From IMG/VR virus record IMGVR_UViG_3300042880_001082, positions 1-23,780 of that record: 23,780 nt of DNA; one strand, given 5' to 3'. Made by a program: the position numbers and the translations under genes. The notes beneath the pieces were generated by a model. That model was given only the letters and a program-made list of their open reading frames with translations. It was not told the DNA's origin and ran no database searches. Below are positions 1 through 8,021 of this stretch, piece after piece. Each line of letters opens with the position of its first letter. The first letter of the stretch is position 1. This DNA comes from a virus.

Positions 1-90
1 CGGTTCGGCATCAAGCCGTTCAACGGTGAGCACGGCGTCTGGCGTGACGCGATATTGTTTCCCGCCGGTGCGGATTACTGCATAGGTCAT
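1..90 (-). CDS. rplU: 50S ribosomal protein bL21, N-terminal part (cut by window edge)
   Basis: The minus strand from the ATG at 90 reads [15 protein letters not shown] followed by [15 protein letters not shown], the strongly conserved start of ribosomal protein L21. This protein binds 23S rRNA in the large subunit. Only the first 30 codons lie in the window; the rest, and probably rpmA, lie to the left. It is the only core protein gene here and, with the tRNA, marks the conserved chromosomal edge of the accessory region. No strong ribosome binding site is visible upstream of the ATG. Confidence 0.93.
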   Translation of the reverse strand, partial: MTYAVIRTGGKQYRVTPDAVLTVERLDAEP

Positions 91-229
91 GGGGATGCCC
101 CGAAACTCTTTCAAAAGCGTGACTGGCTGGCCTTTACCGATGGCAAAAGCCACCCGCCCCGAACGCGGAGCGCCGAGCCGGAAGAGGCGGGCATATAGAC
201 GGGCGGGCCCCCGACGTCAACGCCAGAGA

Positions 230-258
230 TTGCGTCCGGGAGTAGAGGCAATTATAGG
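230..258 (+). promoter_or_regulatory. Likely sigma-70-type promoter for tRNA-Ser
   Basis: A TTGCGT hexamer (230-235) is separated by exactly 17 bases from TATAGG (253-258), about 40 bases before the mature tRNA 5' end. The position and spacing suit a housekeeping promoter for the tRNA. Prediction only. Confidence 0.5.
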
Positions 259-299
259 GGCGAAATCGTTCGAGGGGAGGCCCGCTTCCCCAACACGCT

Positions 300-649
<350 letters not shown>

Positions 650-1012
650 TCAACCCGAAGTAGGCGTAGGGGTGCGCGCTGGGGGAAGCCAGGAGGTGGC
701 GCAGCGTAGCTTTGCGGCGTGCCTGTGTCGCGCCACCTCGCTCAGTTCGGTAACCTCGCAGATGCTCCGGACGCCGCGCGGAATGACCAGGGCACGCAGT
801 TTCGCATTCGGCGCGAGGAACCCATGGAAGCGGATCAGGTGCAGACGCGGCCGCGGTACCCGGGCGGCGAGACGCTCCATGAAGTCCACCGACTTCATCT
901 CGAGATGGGTTGTGCCGTCGCGCCAGGGCGTCTTGAGTTCGAACGCCACAAGCCCGGCGCCGTCCCAGCTCAGCTGGTCGTCGGCGAAGGCCGCTCGATA
1001 GAAAAAACAAAC
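650..1012 (-). pseudogene. IS91/IS801-family (Y2) transposase remnant
   Basis: On the minus strand the region reads FFYRAAFADDQLSWDGAG, then LVAFELKTPWRDGTTHLE, then AARVPRPRLHLIRFHGF and LAPNAKLRALVIP. This is the conserved block in the C-terminal half of IS91/IS801-type transposases (HUH, two-tyrosine rolling-circle class). The catalytic N-terminal half, the zinc finger and the real C-terminus are missing. After LRALVIP the frame runs into unrelated residues and stops at 650-652. Full-length members are several hundred residues, so this is a fragment with no expected activity. It shows that IS91-type transposition occurred next to the tRNA gene and may explain how the neighbouring 843-aa gene arrived. 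Confidence 0.75.
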
Positions 1013-1049
1013 GCCCGCCCGCCTCGCACGGCGGCCGGCGAGGCGAGGG
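994..1049 (+). repeat. Direct repeat copy A flanking the PKD/membrane gene
   Basis: The first 37 bases (CTCGATAG, A-rich run, CAAACGC, CCTCGCACG) match copy B at 3781 at 34 of 37 positions, and a GCG/GGCGAGG-rich tail is also similar. Both copies are in the same orientation, one on each side of the gene at 1175-3706. Confidence 0.6.
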
Positions 1050-1174
1050 CCGAGATTTCGCGCTCGCATGAGCGAATGCGGCGTGATATCGACGTCCGTC
1101 GACTCTGCGTTAATTCGTGCATTGCAGGACAGCCCCCCGATCACCGGGCCTGGGCTCGAGAGGAGGCGAGTGTC

Positions 1175-3706
1175 TTGGCAACATCTCTCTACGTCTGGGC
1201 GCATTGGTCCGACCAGGGCGCGGTGCAGCCTCCCCCCGCGTGGGCCACCTCCGGCGCCTATCCGCCCGCCGCCGTGCCGCTGCAGGCCGTCACCGCCGGG
1301 GGCCGCACCGCGAGCTGGTCCGGCCCGCCCGGACCCAGCGGCGCGGACGTGCTCTGCTGGCTGCCGGTGGTCCGCAGCGCCGATCTCGATGCCATCGGCT
1401 GGGCGCATCGGCTCGCGGGCGGCACCCTGTCCGGCAACTGGCCCGGGCCGCCGCCGCCCTACTTCCCGTCCTTTTCCTCCGGGGCGCCGGCCAGCACGGT
1501 CAATCTCGGCTACGCCGACGCCGCGACCGATTTCCTAGTGCGACGCGTGCGATTCTGGCTCGAACAGGTCACCGGTCCCGATTTCAGCTGCGAGCTCGTG
1601 GCGCCTTCAGGCGTCAGCGCGGGCAGCGCCAACCTCTCGACCTCCGGCTGGAGCCCCTGGATCACGCTGCCCGCGCCGACCAGCGGCAAGGGCATCTGGA
1701 CCGTCCGCATAAACCGCCAGGCGGGCAGCAGGGTCAGCGCGCCGCAGTTCCTGCCCGATCCCGCTCTCATGGGCGGAGCCCAGACCTTTGTCAGTCCCTA
1801 CGGCAACAGAGAGGGCATACTCGGTGCCGAGTTCGACGGCGAAGAGGTGCTGCCGCCGGTGACCGTCAACGTGCAGACCGCGATGACGGGTGGCGGCTGC
1901 CGGCAGGACGGCAGCCGCGATCCGGCCGTGTTCACCCTGCAGTTCACGCCCGCGCTACCCGCCGGCTGGACCTATGTCGCGAGCTGGCGCTCGATGCGCG
2001 CCACGCCGCCCTCCACCATCTCGGGCACCGGGCCGCGGCCCAGCATCAGCGGAACCATCGCCTATCCGCCCGGCCTTTCGGGCGCCGACACCGTCGAGGC
2101 CGACCTCACCCTCATCCCGCCCGGCGGCGCGCCGACTACGCGTACCTTCGGCTTCAGCGTCACGCTGACCGCGTGCACCGCCCAGCCGCCCTGCCCTGCG
2201 ATCTCCGTGACGGCGACGCCGCCGCACGCCTGCGTGGGTACCGGTGGCGCGGCGCGGATCGACTTCCGGGCGACCACCATGCCCGCCGGATATGTAGGGC
2301 CCTATTACTGGTCGGTGATCGACCTGGCCACCGGCCAGGCCCTGCCCATCCCCGTGCCGGCTCCCGCCGGGCCGGTCTTCACCTATGTTTTCGGCCAGGT
2401 CGGCACTTACGAGGTGCGGGTGGACATCCGCCCACCCGCGGGCGTCTGCGCCCCACCGGGTGACCGGCCGCTGGCCACCGTGCGCATCGCCATCGCGAGC
2501 TGCGCCTGCCCAACCATCACCGCGCCGATCGCAGCGACTGCGGGCGCCGACGGCTGCAGCTGGTCGTTCTCGACGCAGGTGACCTCACCGCCCGGCACAA
2601 CCACCACCTATGCCTGGGATTTCGGTGACGGGCAGACCAGCAGCCAGCCTCCGCCTGTCACGCATCGCTACGCCGCCGGCATGCAAGGCCAGCGCACCGT
2701 GACGCTCACGGTCGGCGGCAGCCTTGGAGGGGATGGCCGCCCCTGCGCCGCAACGGCCAGCGTGCCGATCGAAGTGCGCTGCGGCGGTGGCGACTGCCCG
2801 GATTTCGACGGCGACCTGACAGCCACGCCGCGCGCCGGCAGCCCCTGCACCTTCGACGTCGCGGCCGCCATTCGCAACCCCGCCGGCCGCACCACCCAGC
2901 TCGACTGGACGCTGCCCGACGGCAGCAGCGTAATGGCCCCCTCGGCCAGCGCCACCGTCGCACCGGGGGCCAGGGGCAATATCCGCGTGACGCTGCGCAG
3001 CCCCGGCTGCCCGGACGTGACTCGCGCGGTCCAGATCCGCTGCTCGCGCGATGACCGCACGACAATCGCCTGCGACTTCCTGCTGTGGCTCGCGGCCATC
3101 TTGTTCGGCGTGGGAGCGCTGCTTGCCGTCATCGGCTGCCTCATGACGGTCTTCGCTCAGTGGCCGTTCACTCCGGGGGCTCTGAATCCGACGCTGTACC
3201 TTTGGGGGTGGAAGGTGGGCATCTTCGGCGCCATCCTCGCCGGCCTCGGCGTTGTGGCGTTCATCCTCTGGGTGGCGCTGTGCAGCGAGATCACCGCATG
3301 CAGCGTGATGCGCGCCGTCTATGATTTCATGCTCGTGTTCAAGTGGATCTTCGCGGCGATCGCGGGGCTGATCGGCCTGCTGGCGGCCCTGCTGGGCGCC
3401 TTCGGCCTGCCGATCCAGGCGGTAGTCTGGCAGCTGCTGGCCTGCGCCGGCGCTGCCATCGCCACGCATTTTGGCTTCGGGGCCGCCATGGACATCATCT
3501 ACAAGATCGCGAAGCGGCGGCGCTGCCTCGAGTGGATCAACGAAGCGCCGTCCCAATCCTCGGCGCCGCTGACCGACGACGCGGGCGGGCGCGGCTTCGG
3601 CACGATGATCCAGAACACCACGAGCAGCATGGGCTTCGCCAGCTGCGCGGGTTGCGAGGGGCGGGCGCGCGCATTGGACCGGATCCTTCCGTTCGGCCAG
3701 CGCTGA
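1175..3706 (+). CDS. Large PKD-repeat protein with four C-terminal membrane segments, unknown function
   Basis: I chose the TTG at 1175, which has AGGAGG at 1161-1166 and gives an N-terminus MATSLYVWAHWSDQG. The frame is open further upstream, but that part overlaps the IS91 remnant. The product is about 843 aa. Residues 1 to about 625 are Pro/Gly/Ala/Thr-rich beta-type sequence with several Cys pairs. At least one PKD domain is clear (TYAWDFGDGQTSS near residue 479), and related units lie around 360-425 (YYWSVIDLATG, TYVFGQVGTYEVRV) and 555-615. Four hydrophobic segments follow at about 632-656, 678-703, 718-745 and 747-772, then a basic KRRR stretch and a soluble tail. There is no N-terminal signal peptide, which is odd for an apparently surface-exposed PKD ectodomain. 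PKD domains usually mediate extracellular protein or glycan contacts. I do not recognise the whole protein. Its neighbours are mobile-element remnants and there is no operon partner. Confidence 0.85.
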   Translation: MATSLYVWAHWSDQGAVQPPPAWATSGAYPPAAVPLQAVTAGGRTASWSGPPGPSGADVLCWLPVVRSADLDAIGWAHRLAGGTLSGNWPGPPPPYFPSFSSGAPASTVNLGYADAATDFLVRRVRFWLEQVTGPDFSCELVAPSGVSAGSANLSTSGWSPWITLPAPTSGKGIWTVRINRQAGSRVSAPQFLPDPALMGGAQTFVSPYGNREGILGAEFDGEEVLPPVTVNVQTAMTGGGCRQDGSRDPAVFTLQFTPALPAGWTYVASWRSMRATPPSTISGTGPRPSISGTIAYPPGLSGADTVEADLTLIPPGGAPTTRTFGFSVTLTACTAQPPCPAISVTATPPHACVGTGGAARIDFRATTMPAGYVGPYYWSVIDLATGQALPIPVPAPAGPVFTYVFGQVGTYEVRVDIRPPAGVCAPPGDRPLATVRIAIASCACPTITAPIAATAGADGCSWSFSTQVTSPPGTTTTYAWDFGDGQTSSQPPPVTHRYAAGMQGQRTVTLTVGGSLGGDGRPCAATASVPIEVRCGGGDCPDFDGDLTATPRAGSPCTFDVAAAIRNPAGRTTQLDWTLPDGSSVMAPSASATVAPGARGNIRVTLRSPGCPDVTRAVQIRCSRDDRTTIACDFLLWLAAILFGVGALLAVIGCLMTVFAQWPFTPGALNPTLYLWGWKVGIFGAILAGLGVVAFILWVALCSEITACSVMRAVYDFMLVFKWIFAAIAGLIGLLAALLGAFGLPIQAVVWQLLACAGAAIATHFGFGAAMDIIYKIAKRRRCLEWINEAPSQSSAPLTDDAGGRGFGTMIQNTTSSMGFASCAGCEGRARALDRILPFGQR

Positions 3707-4053
3707 AAATCGTCGGCGGCACATCAAAGGTCAGGATCGAGAGCAAGGCGCCCTCTTCCCCGAGCGACTGGATGACTGGGCTCGATAGGAAAAACAAACG
3801 CTCTCCCGCCTCGCACGTCAAGCGCCGGGCGGCGAGGGATTTGCCGGCGATGTGCACGATAACGCCGGATCCGCGGTCTTGGTGGGTCTTGCCCGGCGTA
3901 TCTGGCGGGCAGGCGTGTCGGTCGCGGCGCCTGCGGACGGGATCGGTTTCGATCAGGGGCGACGCAGCCCATGCGTATGCGTCGCGGACCGCGGGCGCAG
4001 CGCGTCGGGGGTGGGCGAGAAAGTGCTGTCGAGAACTCCGGGCGCGGACGTAG
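3707..4053. other. Gap of about 350 bp with decayed sequence
   Basis: No supported gene. The left part carries direct-repeat copy B. Open frames on both strands lack family resemblance and start signals. It lies between the convergent ends of the PKD gene and the recombinase operon, but I see no clear terminator hairpin with a T-run. Confidence 0.45.
3781..3838 (+). repeat. Direct repeat copy B flanking the PKD/membrane gene
   Basis: Same-orientation partner of the repeat at 994-1049: CTCGATAGG, A-rich run, CAAACGCTCTCC, CGCCTCGCACG. Identity is 34/37 over the first part and looser over the GGGCGGCGAGGG tail. One A/G change in the A-run and two changes in the C-rich stretch separate the copies. 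Confidence 0.6.
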
Positions 4054-4437
4054 TCACCCAAAAACCCGCCCCATCTGCTCCCCCCAAGGCAGCTTCGCCA
4101 CTTCCACCATCTCATTGATCGAAATCGCCGGCGGCCGCCGCTTCACCACCAGCGCCTCCAGCACCCCCGGCGCCAGATAGGCCAGCCGGATCATCCGGCC
4201 AATAAACCGCTCAGAGACCCCTTCCTTCCCCGCAATGTCCTGCAGGGTGGACGCCTCCCCCTCCTCCAACTGCCGCCGCCACTTCCAGGCCCGCGCAATG
4301 GCCCGCAGCACATGCGGGTCCTGGCCCTGGCTCCCTGGTAGCCCGGCATCCTCGGGCGGCAGGATCTTTGGCCGCCCGTTGCGTTTGCGGAGGGTCAGCG
4401 GAATCACAACCCGAATGCTGGTGGCGGTTTCACTCAT
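4054..4437 (-). CDS. Small HTH-like protein of the serine-recombinase operon
   Basis: A 127-aa protein whose ATG overlaps the recombinase stop (ATGA, 4434-4437), so translation is probably coupled. The N-terminus is basic and proline-rich (VVIPLTLRKRNGRPKILPP). The middle contains a probable helix-turn-helix (TLQDIAGKEGVSERFIGRMIRLAYLAPGV), followed by a helical region ending in EMVEVAKLPWGEQ. Similar small proteins follow serine recombinases in alphaproteobacterial islands, and the HTH resembles those of ParB-like and accessory DNA-binding proteins. I infer a recombination-directionality or regulatory role; it could also be a detached C-terminal DNA-binding module of the recombinase. Confidence 0.85.
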   Translation of the reverse strand: MSETATSIRVVIPLTLRKRNGRPKILPPEDAGLPGSQGQDPHVLRAIARAWKWRRQLEEGEASTLQDIAGKEGVSERFIGRMIRLAYLAPGVLEALVVKRRPPAISINEMVEVAKLPWGEQMGRVFG

Positions 4438-5771
4438 GCAAAGGCCTCCTCTTTCGCGGGCAGCAGCATGTCCCGCAGGACCAGGCCGAGCCCTTCCTTG
4501 CGCAGATCAACCGCGATTCCATTGGTGCCGACGGTGATGCGCTCGACCAGCAATTGGACGATGCGCGCCTGCTCGGCCGGGTATAGCGCGCCCCAGAGCC
4601 GCTCAAACCCGGCCAGGGTCGCAACCACGGCAGCCTCCTCCACCGCAGCGCCTTCGTGGCGCAGCGCGGCAATGGTGCGGGCGGTGATTTCGGGGGCGCG
4701 GATCATGCGGTGGATTTCGCCAATCACGGCGTCCTCCACCATCGGCGCCGGCAGCCGCAGCGGCCCAGGGTTTTCGCCTAGTGCCCGGTGCCGGATCACA
4801 TCCATGGAAACATAGTAGCGGTAAAGCCGAGTGCCCTTCTTGGTGAATGCTGGCGTCATCGCGCAGCCGGTCTCAGTAAAGATGAGCCCCTTCAGCAAAG
4901 CCGGCGTGCGCGCCCGGGCATTGGCGGCACGCAGCCGCGGGCTGATCTGCAGAATGCTATGCACCTTGTCCCATAAGCTACGGTCAATGATCGGCGCATG
5001 CTCGCCGGGGTAGGAAGCGTCCTTATGCGTGGCCTCGCCCAGATAGACCCGGCTGTTCAGCAACCGATAGATATAGCCCTTGTCGACCAGCCTGCCGCTT
5101 TTGGTGCGGACACCTTCCGCCACCAGCGCCTTGGCGAGTTTGGTGGCGGACCCGATCGCCACGAAGCGCTTGAAGATCATCCGCACCGTCGCGGCTTCGG
5201 GTTCATTGATGATCAGCTTGCGGTCGCGCACGTCATAGCCAAGCGGGACATAGCCGCCCATCCACATGCCCCGCTTGCGGGAGGCCGCGAATTTGTCGCG
5301 GATGCGCTCACCAATCACCTCACGCTCAAATTGCGCGAAGGACAGCAGGATGTTCAGCGTGAGCCGCCCCATGCTTGTGGTGGTATTGAATGACTGCGTG
5401 ACGGAGACGAAGGTGACCTGGTTGCGATCGAAAATCTCCACCAGCCTAGCGAAATCCATCAGTGAGCGTGACAGCCGGTCAATCTTATAGACCACGATCA
5501 CGTCAATCAGTCCGGCTTCGACATCGGCCAGCAGGCGCTGTAGCGCAGGCCGTTCAAGCGTGCCGCCGGAGACGCCGCCATCATCATAGGGCTCGCGGAT
5601 GGCGGCCCAGCCTTCGGAGCGTTGGCTCGCGATATAGGCCTCGCAGGCTTCGCGCTGCGCATCGAGGGAGTTGAATTCCATGTCGAGCCCTTCCTCGCTC
5701 GACTTACGCGTATAGATGGCACAGCGCAGGCGGCGCGGCGTCTGCAATACGGATCCTGGTGCGCGGTTCAT
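4434..5771 (-). CDS. Large serine recombinase (site-specific integrase/resolvase family)
   Basis: 445 aa. The resolvase catalytic domain spans about residues 15-155: CAIYTRKSSEEG with the Y-x-R-x-S motif placing the nucleophile at Ser24, then DVIVVYKIDRLSRSLMDF and SFAQFEREVIGERIRDKF. A recombinase domain follows (about 170-270: GYVPLGYDV, RMIFKRFV, YIYRLLNSRVYLGE). A zinc-ribbon-like region (GLIFTETGCAMTP) has lost most of its cysteines, and the C-terminus is helical. The length is on the short side for large serine integrases but typical for chromosomal island members. The ATG overlaps the DUF2924 stop (ATGA, 5768-5771). Inferred role: integration and excision of the element by double-strand exchange. 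The active-site motifs look intact. Confidence 0.93.
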   Translation of the reverse strand: MNRAPGSVLQTPRRLRCAIYTRKSSEEGLDMEFNSLDAQREACEAYIASQRSEGWAAIREPYDDGGVSGGTLERPALQRLLADVEAGLIDVIVVYKIDRLSRSLMDFARLVEIFDRNQVTFVSVTQSFNTTTSMGRLTLNILLSFAQFEREVIGERIRDKFAASRKRGMWMGGYVPLGYDVRDRKLIINEPEAATVRMIFKRFVAIGSATKLAKALVAEGVRTKSGRLVDKGYIYRLLNSRVYLGEATHKDASYPGEHAPIIDRSLWDKVHSILQISPRLRAANARARTPALLKGLIFTETGCAMTPAFTKKGTRLYRYYVSMDVIRHRALGENPGPLRLPAPMVEDAVIGEIHRMIRAPEITARTIAALRHEGAAVEEAAVVATLAGFERLWGALYPAEQARIVQLLVERITVGTNGIAVDLRKEGLGLVLRDMLLPAKEEAFA

Positions 5772-6274
5772 CGCGGATCCCGCCCGGCCTCACGCAGACC
5801 GAAAAAGCGATAGCCATTCCATTGCGTGCCGGTGATGGCGCGCGCGACGGCCGAGAGCGATTTGAATTTCCTGCCCTGCCAATCGAAGCCATCGCGCAGC
5901 ACTGTCACGCTATGCTCGGCGCCATCCCATTCGCGCAGCAGGCGCGTGCCGGGGATTGGCTTGCGCGGGTCGGTCATGATGGCCTTGCGGGTATTCTTGC
6001 CCTCGAGTTCCTTGACCAGCAGATCAAGCACGCGGCGCGTGTCGCGCGAAAGCCCGCCCAGCATGAGTTCCTGGATGCGATTGCCGAGGCGCACTTCCAG
6101 GTAGCTTCGGCTGTTATTCGGCGCGGGAGTGCCAAAGAGCGCTTCCCATCGTTGCTTAAGCTCGACCACGCTCATTTTCCGCAGCGCTGCCAGTTGCGCG
6201 ACAACGCTGGCATCGCCGGGGCCGGCGTTTACTCGAACTGGTTCTGCTTCAGGTTTTTTCTTCAGTGCTGACAT
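5768..6274 (-). CDS. DUF2924 protein of the recombinase operon
   Basis: 168 aa. The motifs ALRKMSVVELKQRWEALFG, SRSYLEVRLGNRIQELMLGG, GTRLLREWDGAEHSVTVL and GFDWQGRKFKSLSAVARAI with ITGTQWNGYRFFGL are those of the DUF2924 family. That family almost always precedes a serine recombinase in alphaproteobacterial islands. I took the ATG at 6274, which overlaps the upstream stop as TGATG; a TTG one codon earlier is possible. The C-terminal half resembles DNA-binding modules seen on recombinase accessory proteins. The biochemical function is not established; the inferred role is an accessory protein for recombination. Confidence 0.9.
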   Translation of the reverse strand: MSALKKKPEAEPVRVNAGPGDASVVAQLAALRKMSVVELKQRWEALFGTPAPNNSRSYLEVRLGNRIQELMLGGLSRDTRRVLDLLVKELEGKNTRKAIMTDPRKPIPGTRLLREWDGAEHSVTVLRDGFDWQGRKFKSLSAVARAITGTQWNGYRFFGLREAGRDPR

Positions 6275-6498
6275 CAACTTTCTCCGACGCGAATGGTTGG
6301 TTTGCGACGACCAACACGGCGTTTGAAGGCGAGAATGTCGAATGAACTTTCTCTGTTTTCGGCAGATAAAGAACTTGCCTCCTGGGCCTGAATTCGCCTC
6401 AGCCCGGTGGCCAGGATGCGCGCGACTTCATCCAGGCGCTCCGGTCCGGAGAGGCACTCGGCAGGTAGGGGATTGGGGCCGGAGAGAGCGTTGCGCAT
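6274..6498 (-). CDS. Small conserved ORF leading the recombinase operon
   Basis: About 74 aa from the ATG at 6498. Its core (PAECLSGPERLDEVARILATGLRRI) matches the pattern of short proteins found directly upstream of DUF2924/serine recombinase pairs (LSPAERRAELCRILALGL-type). Its stop overlaps the DUF2924 start by one base, supporting translation as the first gene of the operon. No clear ribosome binding site precedes the ATG, and the frame stays open upstream to 6822, so the true start is uncertain. The C-terminus is basic (KRRVGRRKPTIR). Function unknown. Confidence 0.65.
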   Translation of the reverse strand: MRNALSGPNPLPAECLSGPERLDEVARILATGLRRIQAQEASSLSAENRESSFDILAFKRRVGRRKPTIRVGES

Positions 6499-6812
6499 TG
6501 AGACCGTTCGCGATTGGGGGCGGTTGGCCGAGAGATGCGGTAGGCACCGAGTAAAAACAAGTAAAAACAACAGCTTGAGAAAATTTAGCAACTGCTGCGA
6601 AGGGCTGCGAAATCCTGCAAACCGACGTTTCTCTGCCCTTGGGTGGCCTGGCGGGTTCAATTTTGAGACACCGATTCGGGTCCCATTAAGCTCAATGCCT
6701 CGAATGCTCCAGCACAACGGCTGGTAGAAATACCGGTTTTTCCTCTTTTTCGTGTTCTTGGTATGTTCTATATTGCGATTGTCCCTCCCCCCCGATCGAG
6801 AAAGGGCTTTGT
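6499..6812. other. Divergent intergenic region between the recombinase operon and the two-gene cassette
   Basis: No gene supported. It must carry the promoters for the leftward recombinase operon and the rightward 402-aa gene. It contains a perfect tandem 10-mer AGTAAAAACA (6550-6559, 6560-6569) and a repeated CTGCGAA (two copies around 6593-6613). TATATT at about 6770 could be a -10 box for the rightward gene, but I see no convincing -35. Serine recombinase attachment sites often lie beside the recombinase gene, so this gap is a candidate. Confidence 0.4.
6550..6569 (+). repeat. Tandem 10-mer AGTAAAAACA x2
   Basis: Two perfect head-to-tail copies of AGTAAAAACA in the divergent regulatory gap. 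The spacing equals about one helical turn, which would suit cooperative binding of a regulator, but two copies alone are weak evidence. Confidence 0.5.
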
Positions 6813-8021
6813 ATGGCAACAATTACGTCGTTTTTTCGCAAAACCCCTGTGCCAAGCCTTCAGGCCTATTTTGAAACCAAATCCTTCAACCTTCCCCCCT
6901 CGGTTGTTTGGACAGAGTCCGAAAGTGATGTCGCCTCGGCCCTGATTGCTGCGCTTGATTCATTGGCAGAAGCGGACCGCGAGGCATTGATCCTAGAAGT
7001 TGGGCGGATCATCGCTCTCTCTGACGAGCCTGGGCAGAACGCCCTGCTGGATGTCGTTCAGAATCGCCGTCAGTTTGACTTGGTGGAAGGGGGGCATAAC
7101 CGCGCCCTCTGGATGCTCATGCATGAGCCCCGTGCGTTTCAGCTGGCCGAGGAGGTCAGATACAATGACGAGAGGCGACGTGGCAGAATGTGGTCAGGCT
7201 ATGTCGTCGAAAGACAAAAGCTTATTCGTAAAGATCAGCTCTCAATCGATGCTTTCACCGCCGCGATCAGGGCCAAGTTTGGCACGGATAAGGTCCATGT
7301 GGATGTTTTCGATCGCCACCGCGTAACTTTCGATGGCGCCACCCATCAGCTGGTCCAGGTTGCGATTTATCGCGAAGGTAGTCCCGATGATGCTCTGGGG
7401 TTCGATGGGAACGGAAAGCTGCATCGCCGCATCGTAAAGCCGGTCTATGAGGCCTGCATCACCTACGAGCCATCAGACGGCGTGCTTGAAGTCATCGCGA
7501 GCGATAAGAATATCCGCGAGTCTTTGGCTGGCCTCATGGGGCATCATCTATTGGGCATTCCTTTCCGGGGTGAAAAGATCGCTGCGCGCGAGTATGACCT
7601 CAGTGTATTGGTCGAGCCCTTTGTCTTTGCGACCGACGCAAGTGCACCTATCGAGCAAAGAATAGATTCAGTAAATATAAGGGAACTCCGATTTCAAGCA
7701 TTGGATCGGCCAAGCCAGCGGGTCACGTTGGAATGCAGCGAGAATGATGGTGAAACGATCTGGGAAATGGCAGATCGGCATATCGGACCGGTAGCTTTGC
7801 GACGTGCTGACTGGACCATCACGCGCGCGCGCCTCGTGGTTAAATTTGTACCTCATGGAAGATCGCGCCGCGCGAAGACCCTCAGCTTGATGATCACCGT
7901 ACCAAACGGCTGCAATCTGAAGGGGATGACAGCAGGAGAGCGACTGATTGGAGAAAAATACCTTCGTGAATGGGGTATTTTGAAGGGCGGAGCGGACACT
8001 AGTGGCGCTGATCGCACATAA
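6813..8021 (+). CDS. Cassette protein A, 402 aa, unknown function
   Basis: The ATG at 6813 is preceded by GAGAAAGGG at suitable spacing. The protein is soluble, charged and without a signal peptide or membrane segment. The N-terminal third is helical (SALIAALDSLAEADREALIL, ALWMLMHEPRAFQLAEEVR). The middle and C-terminal parts look alpha/beta or beta-rich (VDVFDRHRVTFDGATHQLVQ, ITRARLVVKFVPHG, TLSLMITVPNGCNLKG). I find no Walker, PD-(D/E)XK, HNH, HEPN, TIR or protease motif and do not recognise the family. Codon use is less GC-rich than in the flanking phage and recombinase genes, suggesting separate acquisition. It overlaps the next gene by 20 bases, so the two are almost certainly co-translated. 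It could be a sensor or effector of a defence-type cargo module; that is inference from context only. Confidence 0.85.
   Translation: MATITSFFRKTPVPSLQAYFETKSFNLPPSVVWTESESDVASALIAALDSLAEADREALILEVGRIIALSDEPGQNALLDVVQNRRQFDLVEGGHNRALWMLMHEPRAFQLAEEVRYNDERRRGRMWSGYVVERQKLIRKDQLSIDAFTAAIRAKFGTDKVHVDVFDRHRVTFDGATHQLVQVAIYREGSPDDALGFDGNGKLHRRIVKPVYEACITYEPSDGVLEVIASDKNIRESLAGLMGHHLLGIPFRGEKIAAREYDLSVLVEPFVFATDASAPIEQRIDSVNIRELRFQALDRPSQRVTLECSENDGETIWEMADRHIGPVALRRADWTITRARLVVKFVPHGRSRRAKTLSLMITVPNGCNLKGMTAGERLIGEKYLREWGILKGGADTSGADRT

Noticed and set aside
1117-2463. Plus-strand 448-codon open frame in another phase
   Set aside because: Arg/His-rich low-complexity translation typical of a shadow frame; it overlaps the PKD gene throughout.
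2585-3727. Long minus-strand open frame opposite the PKD/membrane gene
   Set aside because: It mirrors the GC-rich codon structure of the plus-strand gene, is Arg/Ala/Gly-rich with no family pattern, and conflicts with clear PKD and membrane motifs on the other strand.
4054-6498. Diversity-generating or retron-type system near the recombinase
   Set aside because: No reverse transcriptase motif (such as YxDD) appears in any frame here; the operon is fully explained by recombinase-associated families.
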